From: Hydrogenophaga sp. BPS33 | GTDB taxonomy: Bacteria; Pseudomonadota; Gammaproteobacteria; Burkholderiales; Burkholderiaceae_C | Reading direction: 5' to 3' | NCBI RefSeq assembly: GCF_009859475.1 | Contig: NZ_CP044549.1 | Span: 1,302,001-1,366,000 of the forward strand | Length of the DNA stretch: 64,000 bases | Part shown: positions 34,635-42,704 of the stretch, piece after piece | Layout: each line of letters starts with the position of its first letter | How positions within the stretch are numbered: position 1 is the first letter of the stretch | Program-made: the position numbers and the translations under genes | Notes under the pieces: generated by a model | Seen by the model: the letters and a program-made list of their open reading frames with translations, nothing else | What the model was told of the DNA's origin: nothing | The model's database searches: none

Positions 34635-36299
34635 TCAGGCCTCCACCGCCTGCCGCGCAGGTTCCTTCACGTGCCCGGCATACCCGTTCGCCGCCGCTGC
34701 CGCACAAGCCTCGCGGTACTTGGCGAAACCGCCAATGAACTGGGTCAGCCCCTGCGGCTTGCCTTCCACGTTCGCGCCCACCCACCAGGTCTTGGCCTTG
34801 TTGATGAGCGAATGCTTGGCCAGCGAGTGCACCAGGTCCATCCAGTCGTCTTCGGTCTTCTTCGTCGGCTCGATGCTGCCCAGGCCGTTCTTGCGCAGGT
34901 GCAGGATGGCGTCGGCGATCCAGTCCACATCGTTCTCGCTCATGCGGATGATGTTGGCCAGCGCCGCCGGGCCGTTGGGGCCGGTGGTCATGAAGAGGTT
35001 GGGGAAGCCTTCGAGCATGATGCCCAGGTGCGAGCGTGGGCCGTTCTTCCACTTGTCCTGCACCGTGCGGCCATCGCGTCCCACCACGTCGAAGGCCATG
35101 AGTGCGCCGGTCAGGCCGTCGTAACCGGTGGCGAGAATCAGCACGTCGAGTTCGGTCTCGCCCTTCGCGGTGCGAATGCCCTTCTCGGTGATTTCCAGGA
35201 TCGGGTCCGCGATGCAGTCCATGAGGTGCACGTTGGGCCGGTTGTAGGTTTCGTAGTAGCCGGTGTCCAGGCAGGGGCGGCGCGCAAAAATCGGGTAGCC
35301 CTTGGGCTTGAGCGCTTCGGCGGTGGCTGGGTCGGTCACCACTTCGGCGATCTTCCCGCGCACGAATTCGGCCACGTGTTCGTTGGCTTCTTCGTTGAGC
35401 ATCAAGTCGCCAAAGGTGCCGAGCATGGCCAGGCCGCCTTGTTGCCACGAGTCTTCCAGCAGCGCCATGCGCTGGGCCGGCGTGACGGTGAAGAAACCGC
35501 GCGTGGACTGCGGACGGATTCCGCCGATGGGGCTGTTGCGCGCAACCTCGCGAATGGCCGGGTAGTGGCGCTTGACCTCGGCCATGTACTCGGGCTCCAT
35601 CGGCACGTTGCGCATCGGCATGGTGAAGCTGGGGGTGCGCTGGAACACGAACAGCTCGCAGTTCTGGCGGCCGACTTCCTGCACGATCTGAATGCCGGTG
35701 GAGCCGGTGCCGATCACGCCCACGCGTTGACCACTGAAGTCCACCGGCGTGTGGGGCCAGCGGGCGGCGTACATCGTCTTGCCCTTGAAGCGCTCCAGGC
35801 CGTCGATCTCGGGCTTCTTCGGCACCGACAGCGGGCCGGTGGCCATGATGCAGTAGGGCGCTTCGAAGGTCTCGCCCTTGTTGGTCTTCACGGTCCAGAG
35901 CTGGCGCTCTTCGTCCCACACGGCGCTTTCCACGCGGGTGCTGAACTGGAAGTGGCGGCGCAGGTCGAGGCGGGTGGCGACGAAGTCGATGTAGCGCAGC
36001 AGCTCGGGCTGGGCCGCGAACTGTTCGGACCAGGACCATTCCTGCTCGATCTCGGGCGAGAAGGAATAGCTGTAGTCGATGCTGGGCAGGTCCACGCGCG
36101 CGCCGGGGTAGCGGTTCCAGTACCAGACGCCGCCCACATCGGTGCCGGCTTCGAAGGCCTGCAGCTTCAGGCCGAGCTTGTTGAACTTGTAGACGGCGTA
36201 CATGCCGCCGAAGCCGCCGCCGACGATGATGACGTCCAGCTGTGTGACGCCGCCGTTGGCGTTGGTCGAAGAAGGGGTGAGGGTGGCTGATGCCGCCAT
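34635..36299 (-). CDS. Flavin-containing monooxygenase, Baeyer-Villiger type
   Basis: 554 residues, the length of cyclohexanone or phenylacetone monooxygenases. The FAD-binding Rossmann motif VIIVGGGFGGMYA is at 23-35, followed by WYWNRYPGARVD, and the NADPH-binding motif VGVIGTGSTGIQ is at 193-204. The fingerprint FxGxxxHxxxWP appears at 171-182 as FKGKTMYAARWP, with Tyr177 in place of His. It should insert oxygen next to a ketone using NADPH and O2, or oxidise a heteroatom. It is monocistronic, with its own terminator, and a GCCGGC palindrome before it matches the TetR-type sites of the acyl-CoA operon, hinting at a shared degradation pathway. Confidence 0.9.
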   Translation of the reverse strand: MAASATLTPSSTNANGGVTQLDVIIVGGGFGGMYAVYKFNKLGLKLQAFEAGTDVGGVWYWNRYPGARVDLPSIDYSYSFSPEIEQEWSWSEQFAAQPELLRYIDFVATRLDLRRHFQFSTRVESAVWDEERQLWTVKTNKGETFEAPYCIMATGPLSVPKKPEIDGLERFKGKTMYAARWPHTPVDFSGQRVGVIGTGSTGIQIVQEVGRQNCELFVFQRTPSFTMPMRNVPMEPEYMAEVKRHYPAIREVARNSPIGGIRPQSTRGFFTVTPAQRMALLEDSWQQGGLAMLGTFGDLMLNEEANEHVAEFVRGKIAEVVTDPATAEALKPKGYPIFARRPCLDTGYYETYNRPNVHLMDCIADPILEITEKGIRTAKGETELDVLILATGYDGLTGALMAFDVVGRDGRTVQDKWKNGPRSHLGIMLEGFPNLFMTTGPNGPAALANIIRMSENDVDWIADAILHLRKNGLGSIEPTKKTEDDWMDLVHSLAKHSLINKAKTWWVGANVEGKPQGLTQFIGGFAKYREACAAAAANGYAGHVKEPARQAVEA

Positions 36300-36395
36300 G
36301 CTGCTTGTCTCCTGGAAATGGGCCCCGGCGCTGCCCTCGGTGGGCGTCGGCCACGGGCGGGGGTTGTTCTCTTGCAGAGATCATGGCTCCGATTT

Positions 36396-36411
36396 TGCCG
36401 GCCGGCAAGTT
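36396..36411. promoter_or_regulatory. Putative TetR operator, third site
   Basis: TGCCGGCCGGCAAGTT agrees with the central 16 bp of the 4887-4908 site at twelve positions and includes a perfect 14-bp palindrome TTGCCGGCCGGCAA (36395-36408). It lies about 97 bp upstream of the monooxygenase start at 36299. Confidence 0.5.
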
Positions 36412-36586
36412 AAATTTATCGACAGCCCTGAATATCACATGCATGGATTTCGGGTGGGCGCTGGCGCGCCCGCCGCCGCCCGGCTGGGGATTTGGCGGTG
36501 GTTTCCCCTGTTGTTCGGGGCCTTGGGGCGCAGCGTGTCATGGGAGATTCACGGTATCTACATCGCCCAAAGAAAGAAGCTCCAGC

Positions 36587-38629
36587 GTGTCGTCCCCGTC
36601 CCTGTCCCCACAACCGAATTCGTCTCTGAACCCGCCCACCCCGGGCTCCCGATCCCCAGCCCGCGCCGCGTCAGCGGTCGCCACCCTCTCCCGCCTGAGC
36701 CTGCGCACCCAGTTGCTGCTGCTGGTGGTGGGCGTGGTGTTGCTGGGCTTTGCGGTTACCGTGGTGTCGCTCACACGCCAGGCGGGGAACCTGCAGGAAA
36801 ACACGGCGCTGCTGTATGCCGAGGAGCTGGCGGCGCGCAACGGCGCGCAGGTGGGGGCCGAACTCAACGCCACCATGACCGCCGCCCGCACGCTCGCGCA
36901 GGCGCTGGGTGGTTTGAAATCCACGGGGCAGGCCGATCGCATCGAAGCCGATGCGTTGATCCGCAACGTGCTGGAAGGCTCGCCGCAGTTTCTCGGCGTA
37001 TGGGTGGCGTGGGAGCCCAACGCGTTCGATGGGCGCGACGCCGAGTACGTCGGCATGCCGGGCCATGACGCCACCGGCCGCTACATTCCCTACTGGAACC
37101 GGGGTACGGGCACGGCCCAGCTGGAGCCGCTGGTGGACTACGAGAAGGCCGGCGCGGGCGACTATTACCAGTTGCCCAAACGCACGGGCAAGGAAACGCT
37201 GATCGAGCCCTACAAGTACACGGTGGCGGGCAAGGAAGTGCTGATCACCACCACCTCGGTGCCGATCGTGGTCAACGGCCAGTTCGTGGGCGTGGCAGGC
37301 ATCGATCTGCCGCTCTCCAGCCTGCAGGAAAAGGTGCAGGCCATTCGCCTCTACGACACCGGCTACGCCAGCCTGTTCTCCCATGGCGCGGTGTACGTGG
37401 GCGACCGCGACGCCGCCCATGTGGGCCAGGCGCTGAGTGCGCCGACCGAACTCGCCGCCCTGCGCACCGCCTTGAGCGAGCACCGCCCCGAGCGCGTGCG
37501 TTTCCTGCACGAAGGTTTGGGCACAGAGGTGACCAGCGTCTACGTGCCGATTCGCGTCGGCAACGGCGACTCCTCGTGGGCCTTCGCGGCCACCGTGCCA
37601 CAAGACCGCATCCTTGCCGAGGTGCGCGCGCTCAACCTCACCGCCGCCGTTCTCGGCCTGGCGTCGATCGTGGCGGTTTCGTTCGGCCTGCTCTGGGCCT
37701 TGCAGCGCCTGGTGCTGCGGCCCTTGGGCGGCGAGCCTGCCGAAGCCGTGGCCGTGAGCGCCCGTGTGGCGCGCGGCGACCTCGGCCAACCGGTGCCCGT
37801 GAAGGCTGGGGACACCCACAGCCTCATGGCGCAACTGGCGGTGATGCAGAAAGACCTGGCCGGCGTGGTGGGCCGTGTGCGCCGTGGCGCAGAAGCGGTG
37901 GCCTCGGCCAGCGCGGAGATCTCGCAGGGCAACCAGGACCTGTCCAGCCGCACCGAAAACCAGGCCAGCGCGCTGGAAGAAACGGCAGCCTCGATGGAGC
38001 AGTTGGGCACGGCGGTGGGCCAGAACGCGGGGCACGCGCGCGAGGCCGATCAGCTGGCGCGATCGGCCACGGCGTTGGCCGAGCAAGGCGGCGCGGCGGT
38101 GCAGCGCGTGGTCGACACCATGCAGAACATCGACGCAGGCTCGCGCAAGATCGCCGACATCATCGGCGTGATCGACGGCATCGCGTTCCAGACCAACATC
38201 CTCGCGCTCAACGCGGCCGTGGAAGCGGCGCGCGCGGGCGAGCAGGGCCGGGGTTTTGCCGTGGTGGCTGGTGAAGTGCGCAGCCTGGCCACGCGTTCGG
38301 CACAAGCGGCGCGTGAGATCAAGGACCTGATCGGCAGCAGCGTGCAGAGCGTGGGCAACGGCACGGTCACGGTGAACGAAGCCGGCCAGACCATGCGCGA
38401 GTTGATCACCGCCATTCAGCAGGTCTCACGCCTCATGTCCGACATCAGCACCGCCAGCGGCGAACAAAGCGCCGGCGTGGGCCAGGTGGGCGAAGCGGTG
38501 GTGCAACTGGACCAGACGACGCAGCAGAACGCCGCGCTGGTGGAAGAAATGTCGGCCGCCGCCCACAGCCTGCGGCAGCAGGCGGATGAGCTGGTGAAGA
38601 CGGTGTCGGTGTTCCGCCTGGGGGCATAG
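36587..38629 (+). CDS. Methyl-accepting chemotaxis protein with dCache sensor
   Basis: About 680 residues. A first membrane helix (LLLLVVGVVLLGFAVTVVSL, near 40) is followed by a large periplasmic double-Cache domain containing VWVAWEPNAFDGRD and YYQLPKRTGKETLIEPY, which resemble amino-acid-binding dCache sensors. A second helix (TAAVLGLASIVAVSFGLLW) and a HAMP region come next. The signalling hairpin carries the conserved FQTNILALNAAVEAARAGEQ. No CheR-tethering pentapeptide is present at the C terminus. The start is uncertain: GTG at 36587 keeps the first helix at a normal distance, while an ATG at 36443 adds 48 unlikely residues. Confidence 0.9.
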   Translation: MSSPSLSPQPNSSLNPPTPGSRSPARAASAVATLSRLSLRTQLLLLVVGVVLLGFAVTVVSLTRQAGNLQENTALLYAEELAARNGAQVGAELNATMTAARTLAQALGGLKSTGQADRIEADALIRNVLEGSPQFLGVWVAWEPNAFDGRDAEYVGMPGHDATGRYIPYWNRGTGTAQLEPLVDYEKAGAGDYYQLPKRTGKETLIEPYKYTVAGKEVLITTTSVPIVVNGQFVGVAGIDLPLSSLQEKVQAIRLYDTGYASLFSHGAVYVGDRDAAHVGQALSAPTELAALRTALSEHRPERVRFLHEGLGTEVTSVYVPIRVGNGDSSWAFAATVPQDRILAEVRALNLTAAVLGLASIVAVSFGLLWALQRLVLRPLGGEPAEAVAVSARVARGDLGQPVPVKAGDTHSLMAQLAVMQKDLAGVVGRVRRGAEAVASASAEISQGNQDLSSRTENQASALEETAASMEQLGTAVGQNAGHAREADQLARSATALAEQGGAAVQRVVDTMQNIDAGSRKIADIIGVIDGIAFQTNILALNAAVEAARAGEQGRGFAVVAGEVRSLATRSAQAAREIKDLIGSSVQSVGNGTVTVNEAGQTMRELITAIQQVSRLMSDISTASGEQSAGVGQVGEAVVQLDQTTQQNAALVEEMSAAAHSLRQQADELVKTVSVFRLGA

Positions 38630-38639
38630 CCACCCGCTT

Positions 38640-38820
38640 CTATCGAACCACCGATTCGTCGTAGATCCGGCCCAGCGGAACCGCGTCGCTCTGGACGATG
38701 CCTTGCTCGATGTAGTGGCGGCGCATCTTCTCGATGGTGGACACCCGGATGTCGCGGCCCAGAAAGCGGGACAGCTTCACCACGCTGGAGAGCCGGCTCT
38801 CCTTGTCGATCAGGGCCGCT
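38640..38820 (-). pseudogene. 3' remnant of an unidentified gene
   Basis: On the minus strand about 60 codons, open to a TAG at 38640-38642, show the strong G/C third-position bias of real genes. They encode a charged segment containing SVVKLSRFLGRDIRVSTIEK, then KMRRHYIEQG and a terminal LGRIYDESVVR. The frame differs from that of the TTT receptor whose stop lies at 38810, so the upstream part has been lost. It could be the tail of an ABC substrate-binding protein, but I cannot name the family with confidence. Confidence 0.35.
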
Positions 38821-39775
38821 GCAGGCCGATGCGATCGATGATGGGCCGTTCCGACTGCGTGATGTCGTGCGCGAACGCGGTGAACTGCTGGCTGCTCATG
38901 TACTGGGGATCGATGTCGAACCTGCGCAGCGCGTCGCGGAAGCTCTCCTGGTCCATGGCTTGTTTGAAGGCGTTGTGCAGGCGCTCGACCACCGCCGGGT
39001 CGGTGTTGCCCGGCGCGACCAAGCCGAACGGCGCGTTCTGCACGATGGGGTAGCCCAGCTCCTTCAAGGTGGGGACGTTGGGGAAGCGCGGGCTGCGCGT
39101 CTCGCCCGCCATCGCGAGCAGGCGCAAAGCCCCCGATTCGACGAGGCTGGCCCAGCTGGGCCCGTCGGCGAGCGACTTCACATGCCCGCCCCGCACGGCC
39201 GTCATGGCCTGTGCGCCGCCAGGGAAGGGAACGTGGGTGAGTTTGACGCCCGCGCGCTGCGCCAGGTCTTCCATCGTGAGGTGCGGTGACGACAGGGTGC
39301 CGGGCGTGCCATAGGTCATCTCGCCGGGATGCGCCTTGGCGTAGGCGATGTAGTCCGCCAGCGTCTTGATGTCGGACGTGGCCGGCACCGCCAGGCCGAA
39401 GGGGTAGGAAGCCAGGCCGATGATGTACTTCAGGTCCTTGACCGGGTCGTAGCTGGTCTTCGTCAGGTAGTGCTGGCGAAAGACCGAGACGGCCACCTGC
39501 GCGATGGTGTAGCCGTCGGCCGGCACGGTCTGCATGAGTTGGGCGGGCATCACCATGCCCGCGCCCGGCTTGTTTTCCACCACGACAGCTTGTCCCAGGA
39601 TGGCGCTGGCGTTGCTGGCCAGCACGCGAAAGGCCGCGTCGGTGGCACCACCCGGCGCGAAGCCCACGAGCAGCCGGATCGGCCGGGACGGGAAATTGTT
39701 TTGCGCGCGCGCGGCCGGCGCGATGGCCAGTGCGGCTGCGGCCACGGAACCGCTCAGGAGTTGACGTCGTTGCAT
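38810..39775 (-). CDS. Bug/TctC family tripartite transporter receptor
   Basis: 321 residues. The signal peptide is at about 1-24 (RRQLLSGSVAAAALAIAPAARAQ). Mature hallmarks are FPSRPIRLLVGFAPGGATDA, VVVENKPGAGMVMPAQ and VKLTHVPFPGGAQAM. Periplasmic, binds an unknown carboxylate. It lies 31 bp downstream of the FAD monooxygenase gene on the same strand, so it probably supplies or senses the aromatic substrate of that enzyme. Confidence 0.92.
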   Translation of the reverse strand: MQRRQLLSGSVAAAALAIAPAARAQNNFPSRPIRLLVGFAPGGATDAAFRVLASNASAILGQAVVVENKPGAGMVMPAQLMQTVPADGYTIAQVAVSVFRQHYLTKTSYDPVKDLKYIIGLASYPFGLAVPATSDIKTLADYIAYAKAHPGEMTYGTPGTLSSPHLTMEDLAQRAGVKLTHVPFPGGAQAMTAVRGGHVKSLADGPSWASLVESGALRLLAMAGETRSPRFPNVPTLKELGYPIVQNAPFGLVAPGNTDPAVVERLHNAFKQAMDQESFRDALRRFDIDPQYMSSQQFTAFAHDITQSERPIIDRIGLQRP

Positions 39776-39806
39776 GTGAACCTCTCTCTGTCAGGATGTG
39801 CGCGCT

Positions 39807-40952
39807 TCAGACCGCACAGGGTTGATCGGCGGGGTTGAGCGTTGTGCCCCAGGCGTCGTAGCCGTACACGCTGTCGGCGTTGTTGTCGTTGCGCAGCCAG
39901 TCGTTCTTGCCCGAGGCCACCTGGATCTGGCTGGCGCGGGGCTTGCGCAGCGCTTCGTACGTTTGCAGTGCGGACGCGCAATCCGGTCCGTCGGCCAGGC
40001 AGCGGGCCAGCACCACGGCGTCCTCGATGCCCATGGCCGCACCCTGCGCCATGAACGGCAGCATGGGGTGGCAGGCATCGCCCAGCAGCGTGACGCGACC
40101 CCGCGTCCATTGCGCCATGGGCTCGCGCACGTAGAGCGCGGTCTTGAGCACCACTTCGCAGCCGCGCAGGATGTCCTGCACCTCCGGGTGGAACGGCGCG
40201 TAGGCCGCGAGCAGTTCTTCCTGCGTGCCCTTGACCGACCACGACTCGTGCCGCCAGCTGTCTTCGCGCGCGGTGGCGAACACGAACAGCTCGCGCCCAC
40301 CGTGGATCAGGAAGGTGAAGATCTGGCTCGCGGTGTTCGGCCCCCACCACTTGGTGGTCGGCGTCAGGTCCAGGTGGCCGAGCCTTTGCGTGTCGACGAT
40401 GGAACGGAACGCCACCTGCCCGGTGAAGATGGGTTGGTCGGCGCCGAACAGGTTTTCGCGCACCGCGGAATGGATGCCGTCGGCGCCCACGATGGCGTCG
40501 AAGCGGTGGGTCTGTCCGTTGTCGAGCACCAGCTCGGCGTGCTCGTCGGTCTGCGCCATGCGCTGGACCCGGCTGCCGAGGCGGATCTCGACGTCCGAGG
40601 CCGCCGTCTCCAGCGCCGACAGCAAGTCCGCGCGGTGCACCGTGAGCTGCGGTGCGCCGTACCGGCGCTCGCCGGCATCGCCCATTTCGAGGTTGGAGGT
40701 CACCTCCCCGCTGTCCCAGGTTCGGCTGATGCGCCGGGTCGGGCGAAACGCCGTGGCGCGCAAGGCCTGGCCGACGCCCAGGCCGTCGAGCGCGCGCACG
40801 GCGTTGGGGGTGAGGTTGATGCCGGCGCCCACGCGCCCGAACCGGGCCGCCTGCTCGAACACCACGGGCGTGATGTGCAGGCGTTTCAGGGCCAGAGCGG
40901 CCGACAGGCCGCCGATGCCGGCGCCCACGATGGCAATGCGAGGAGAGGTCAT
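39807..40952 (-). CDS. FAD-dependent monooxygenase, salicylate/6-hydroxynicotinate hydroxylase type
   Basis: 381 residues, single-component class A flavoprotein. It shows the FAD motif IAIVGAGIGGLSAALAL at 6-22, the arginine-containing PQLTVHRADLLSAL near 107, the DG motif DAIVGADGIHSAVRE near 155 and RVTLLGDACHPMLPFMAQGA near 285-304. These are the marks of salicylate 1-monooxygenase, NicC and related enzymes that hydroxylate, often decarboxylating, an aromatic acid with NAD(P)H and O2. Substrate not determinable. The divergent IclR gene at 41140 is the likely regulator. Confidence 0.9.
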   Translation of the reverse strand: MTSPRIAIVGAGIGGLSAALALKRLHITPVVFEQAARFGRVGAGINLTPNAVRALDGLGVGQALRATAFRPTRRISRTWDSGEVTSNLEMGDAGERRYGAPQLTVHRADLLSALETAASDVEIRLGSRVQRMAQTDEHAELVLDNGQTHRFDAIVGADGIHSAVRENLFGADQPIFTGQVAFRSIVDTQRLGHLDLTPTTKWWGPNTASQIFTFLIHGGRELFVFATAREDSWRHESWSVKGTQEELLAAYAPFHPEVQDILRGCEVVLKTALYVREPMAQWTRGRVTLLGDACHPMLPFMAQGAAMGIEDAVVLARCLADGPDCASALQTYEALRKPRASQIQVASGKNDWLRNDNNADSVYGYDAWGTTLNPADQPCAV

Positions 40953-40956
40953 GTGG

Positions 40957-40996
40957 TCAAAAGAATGTTTTGAATACGAAATCTTGTTTTGAATGC
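40957..40996. promoter_or_regulatory. Putative IclR operator (TGTTTTGAAT repeats)
   Basis: TGTTTTGAAT occurs twice in the same direction, at 40966-40975 and 40985-40994, 19 bp apart. The first copy is also half of an inverted repeat TCAAAA-gaatg-TTTTGA (40957-40973). The element begins 5 bp before the monooxygenase start codon and faces the divergent IclR gene. Direct plus inverted 10-bp repeats are typical of PcaU/PobR-type IclR sites. Confidence 0.55.
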
Positions 40997-41139
40997 TAAA
41001 TTTCTTTCGCGGTGATCGAGATCGGTAAAAACCCTGATCTGGCGTGCATGAGGGCCGCTTTGGCCGGCTTCAGCGTCGATTTCATAGAATCGCTGCGCAA
41101 CCGAGGCACCCCGCCTTTTCTGGCGTTGCGCCACCGCCC

Positions 41140-41985
41140 ATGAACCCCACGCCCGAGACCCCTTTGCCCCCGACGCCGCCCGCGAGCGATGAGCCGGACA
41201 GTGCCGAGGCCGACAAAAGCCCTTATTGGGTGGAGGCGCTGGCCCAGGGACTGGCGGTGTTGCGGGTGTTCGAGTCCGAGCACGGCAGCCTGACCTTGAC
41301 CGACATCGCCCAGCGCCTCGGCTGGAACCGCGCCAAACCGTTCCGGTATGTGCAGACGCTCGAGCGCCTGGGTTACCTGAGCCGTGAAGAGCCGGGGCGG
41401 CGCTACCGGCCGACGTCGTTGACCATGTCGCTCGGGTACGCCTACCTGAGCCGGTTGTCGATGATCGAACTCGCGCAACCCGTGTTGAACCAGTTGAGGA
41501 CCACGGTCAACGCGTCGGTGCACATGGGGCTGCTGGACGGCAAGGAGCTGGTCTACGTGGCCAATGCCCGCATTCCTTTGCCGACAGCGATCAACATCCA
41601 TGTGGGTTCGCGCACGCCGGCCTACGCCACCTCTATCGGGCGCATCCTGCTGGCCTATCTCGCACCCGAGGCGGTGGATGCCATCCTGGGCACCGGGCCC
41701 ATTCCCGCGATGACCCCCAACTCGACCAGCGACCCGGTGGCCTTTCGGCAGATGCTGGCGCGCGCGCGGGTCGATGGCGTCGTGTTCAACGACCAGGAAT
41801 TCCACCTGGGCGTGCGCTCCATCGCCGCGCCCGTGTTCGACGCGACGGGCCACGTGGTCGCCGGCATCAACGCCACGGCCATGACGCACGCGTTCACCGA
41901 CGAGGTGGTGCGCGACGCGGTGCTGCCCGCGGTGTGCGCGGCGGCCAGCGAGATCTCCCGGGGGCTGGGGTACGTGAAGGCTTAG
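41140..41985 (+). CDS. IclR family regulator, PcaR/PobR-like
   Basis: 281 residues. The Pro-rich N terminus (1-28) is followed by YWVEALAQGLAVLRVFE, the opening usual for PcaR/PcaU/PobR-type regulators of aromatic degradation, and the recognition helix in GWNRAKPFRYVQTLERLGYL. The effector domain has TTVNASVHMGLLDGKELVYVA and GIRSIAAP-like GVRSIAAPVFDATG. It probably senses an aromatic acid or ring-cleavage product and controls the divergent monooxygenase. Its last four bases overlap the tail of the convergent GntR gene. Confidence 0.92.
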   Translation: MNPTPETPLPPTPPASDEPDSAEADKSPYWVEALAQGLAVLRVFESEHGSLTLTDIAQRLGWNRAKPFRYVQTLERLGYLSREEPGRRYRPTSLTMSLGYAYLSRLSMIELAQPVLNQLRTTVNASVHMGLLDGKELVYVANARIPLPTAINIHVGSRTPAYATSIGRILLAYLAPEAVDAILGTGPIPAMTPNSTSDPVAFRQMLARARVDGVVFNDQEFHLGVRSIAAPVFDATGHVVAGINATAMTHAFTDEVVRDAVLPAVCAAASEISRGLGYVKA

Positions 41986-42704
41986 CGCGAGCTGCTTGTG
42001 TAGATGCGGTTGCGCCCTTCCACGCAGTACGTCTGCGCGTGGAACACCGGCAGGTCTTGCGCGTAGTGCACGCGGTCGAGCAGCACGTAGAGCTGCGGCG
42101 CGCGGTTGCTGCGGCCCCAGCCGATGGTGCTGGAGAGCACCGCGTGGTACTCCACCTCGGTGCGGTCGGTGCGCACGCCCAGGCGTTCGAAGATGTCCAC
42201 GAAGGACATGGAGAACATCGTTTCGTCCACCACCTCGGGGAACAGGCTGTCCAAGTAGCGGTCGTAACCGTAGCTCAGCAACTCGTCGTCGCTGTAGATC
42301 GCGCGCTCGGTGTAGAGCAGGCGCGCGCCATCGGGCAATCCGAGCTTCTGCGCTTCCCCGGCCGTGGCCTCGCGGCGCTCCAGTTTGTGCAGCTCGATGC
42401 GCGGCGTGCGGCCTTGTTCCCGGATCGATTCGGTGAGCGATTCGAAGTGGCCCATGCCCATCGGCGCCTGCGGTACCGCTGGCGGGCGCACGATGGTGCC
42501 GATGCCGCGCTGGATGCGCAACTGGCCTTCGGTCACCAGGCGGCTGATGGCTTCGCGGACGGTGTTGCGCGACACCGCATAGGCGCTGGCCAGCGCGGTC
42601 TCGGCGGGTATGGCCTGGCCTGTGGCCCATTCGCCTTCGGAGAGACGCCGCCGCAGGTCATGCGCGAGGCGGTCGGGCAGGGTCAGGACGTCAGTTCGAC
42701 CCAC
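41982..42704 (-). CDS. GntR family regulator, HutC/UTRA type
   Basis: 240 residues. The winged helix at about 8-75 contains LAHDLRRRLSEGEWATGQAIP and the recognition segment YAVSRNTVREAISRLVTEG. The UTRA ligand domain follows (RLLYTERAIYSDDELLSYGYDRYL). A GTG at 42704 with GGGGAG eight bases upstream is the best start, giving a 22-bp overlap with the end of the oxygenase gene. It is the last gene of the ABC-transporter operon, so autoregulation through the TTGGACGTCCAA sites at 46342-46380 is likely. Confidence 0.9.
   Translation of the reverse strand: MGRTDVLTLPDRLAHDLRRRLSEGEWATGQAIPAETALASAYAVSRNTVREAISRLVTEGQLRIQRGIGTIVRPPAVPQAPMGMGHFESLTESIREQGRTPRIELHKLERREATAGEAQKLGLPDGARLLYTERAIYSDDELLSYGYDRYLDSLFPEVVDETMFSMSFVDIFERLGVRTDRTEVEYHAVLSSTIGWGRSNRAPQLYVLLDRVHYAQDLPVFHAQTYCVEGRNRIYTSSSR

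Noticed and set aside
36443..36586. Longer N terminus of the chemotaxis receptor from ATG 36443
   Set aside because: The extra residues are rich in Pro/Gly/Cys and read through the intergenic region; they place the first membrane helix much too far from the N terminus for this family.
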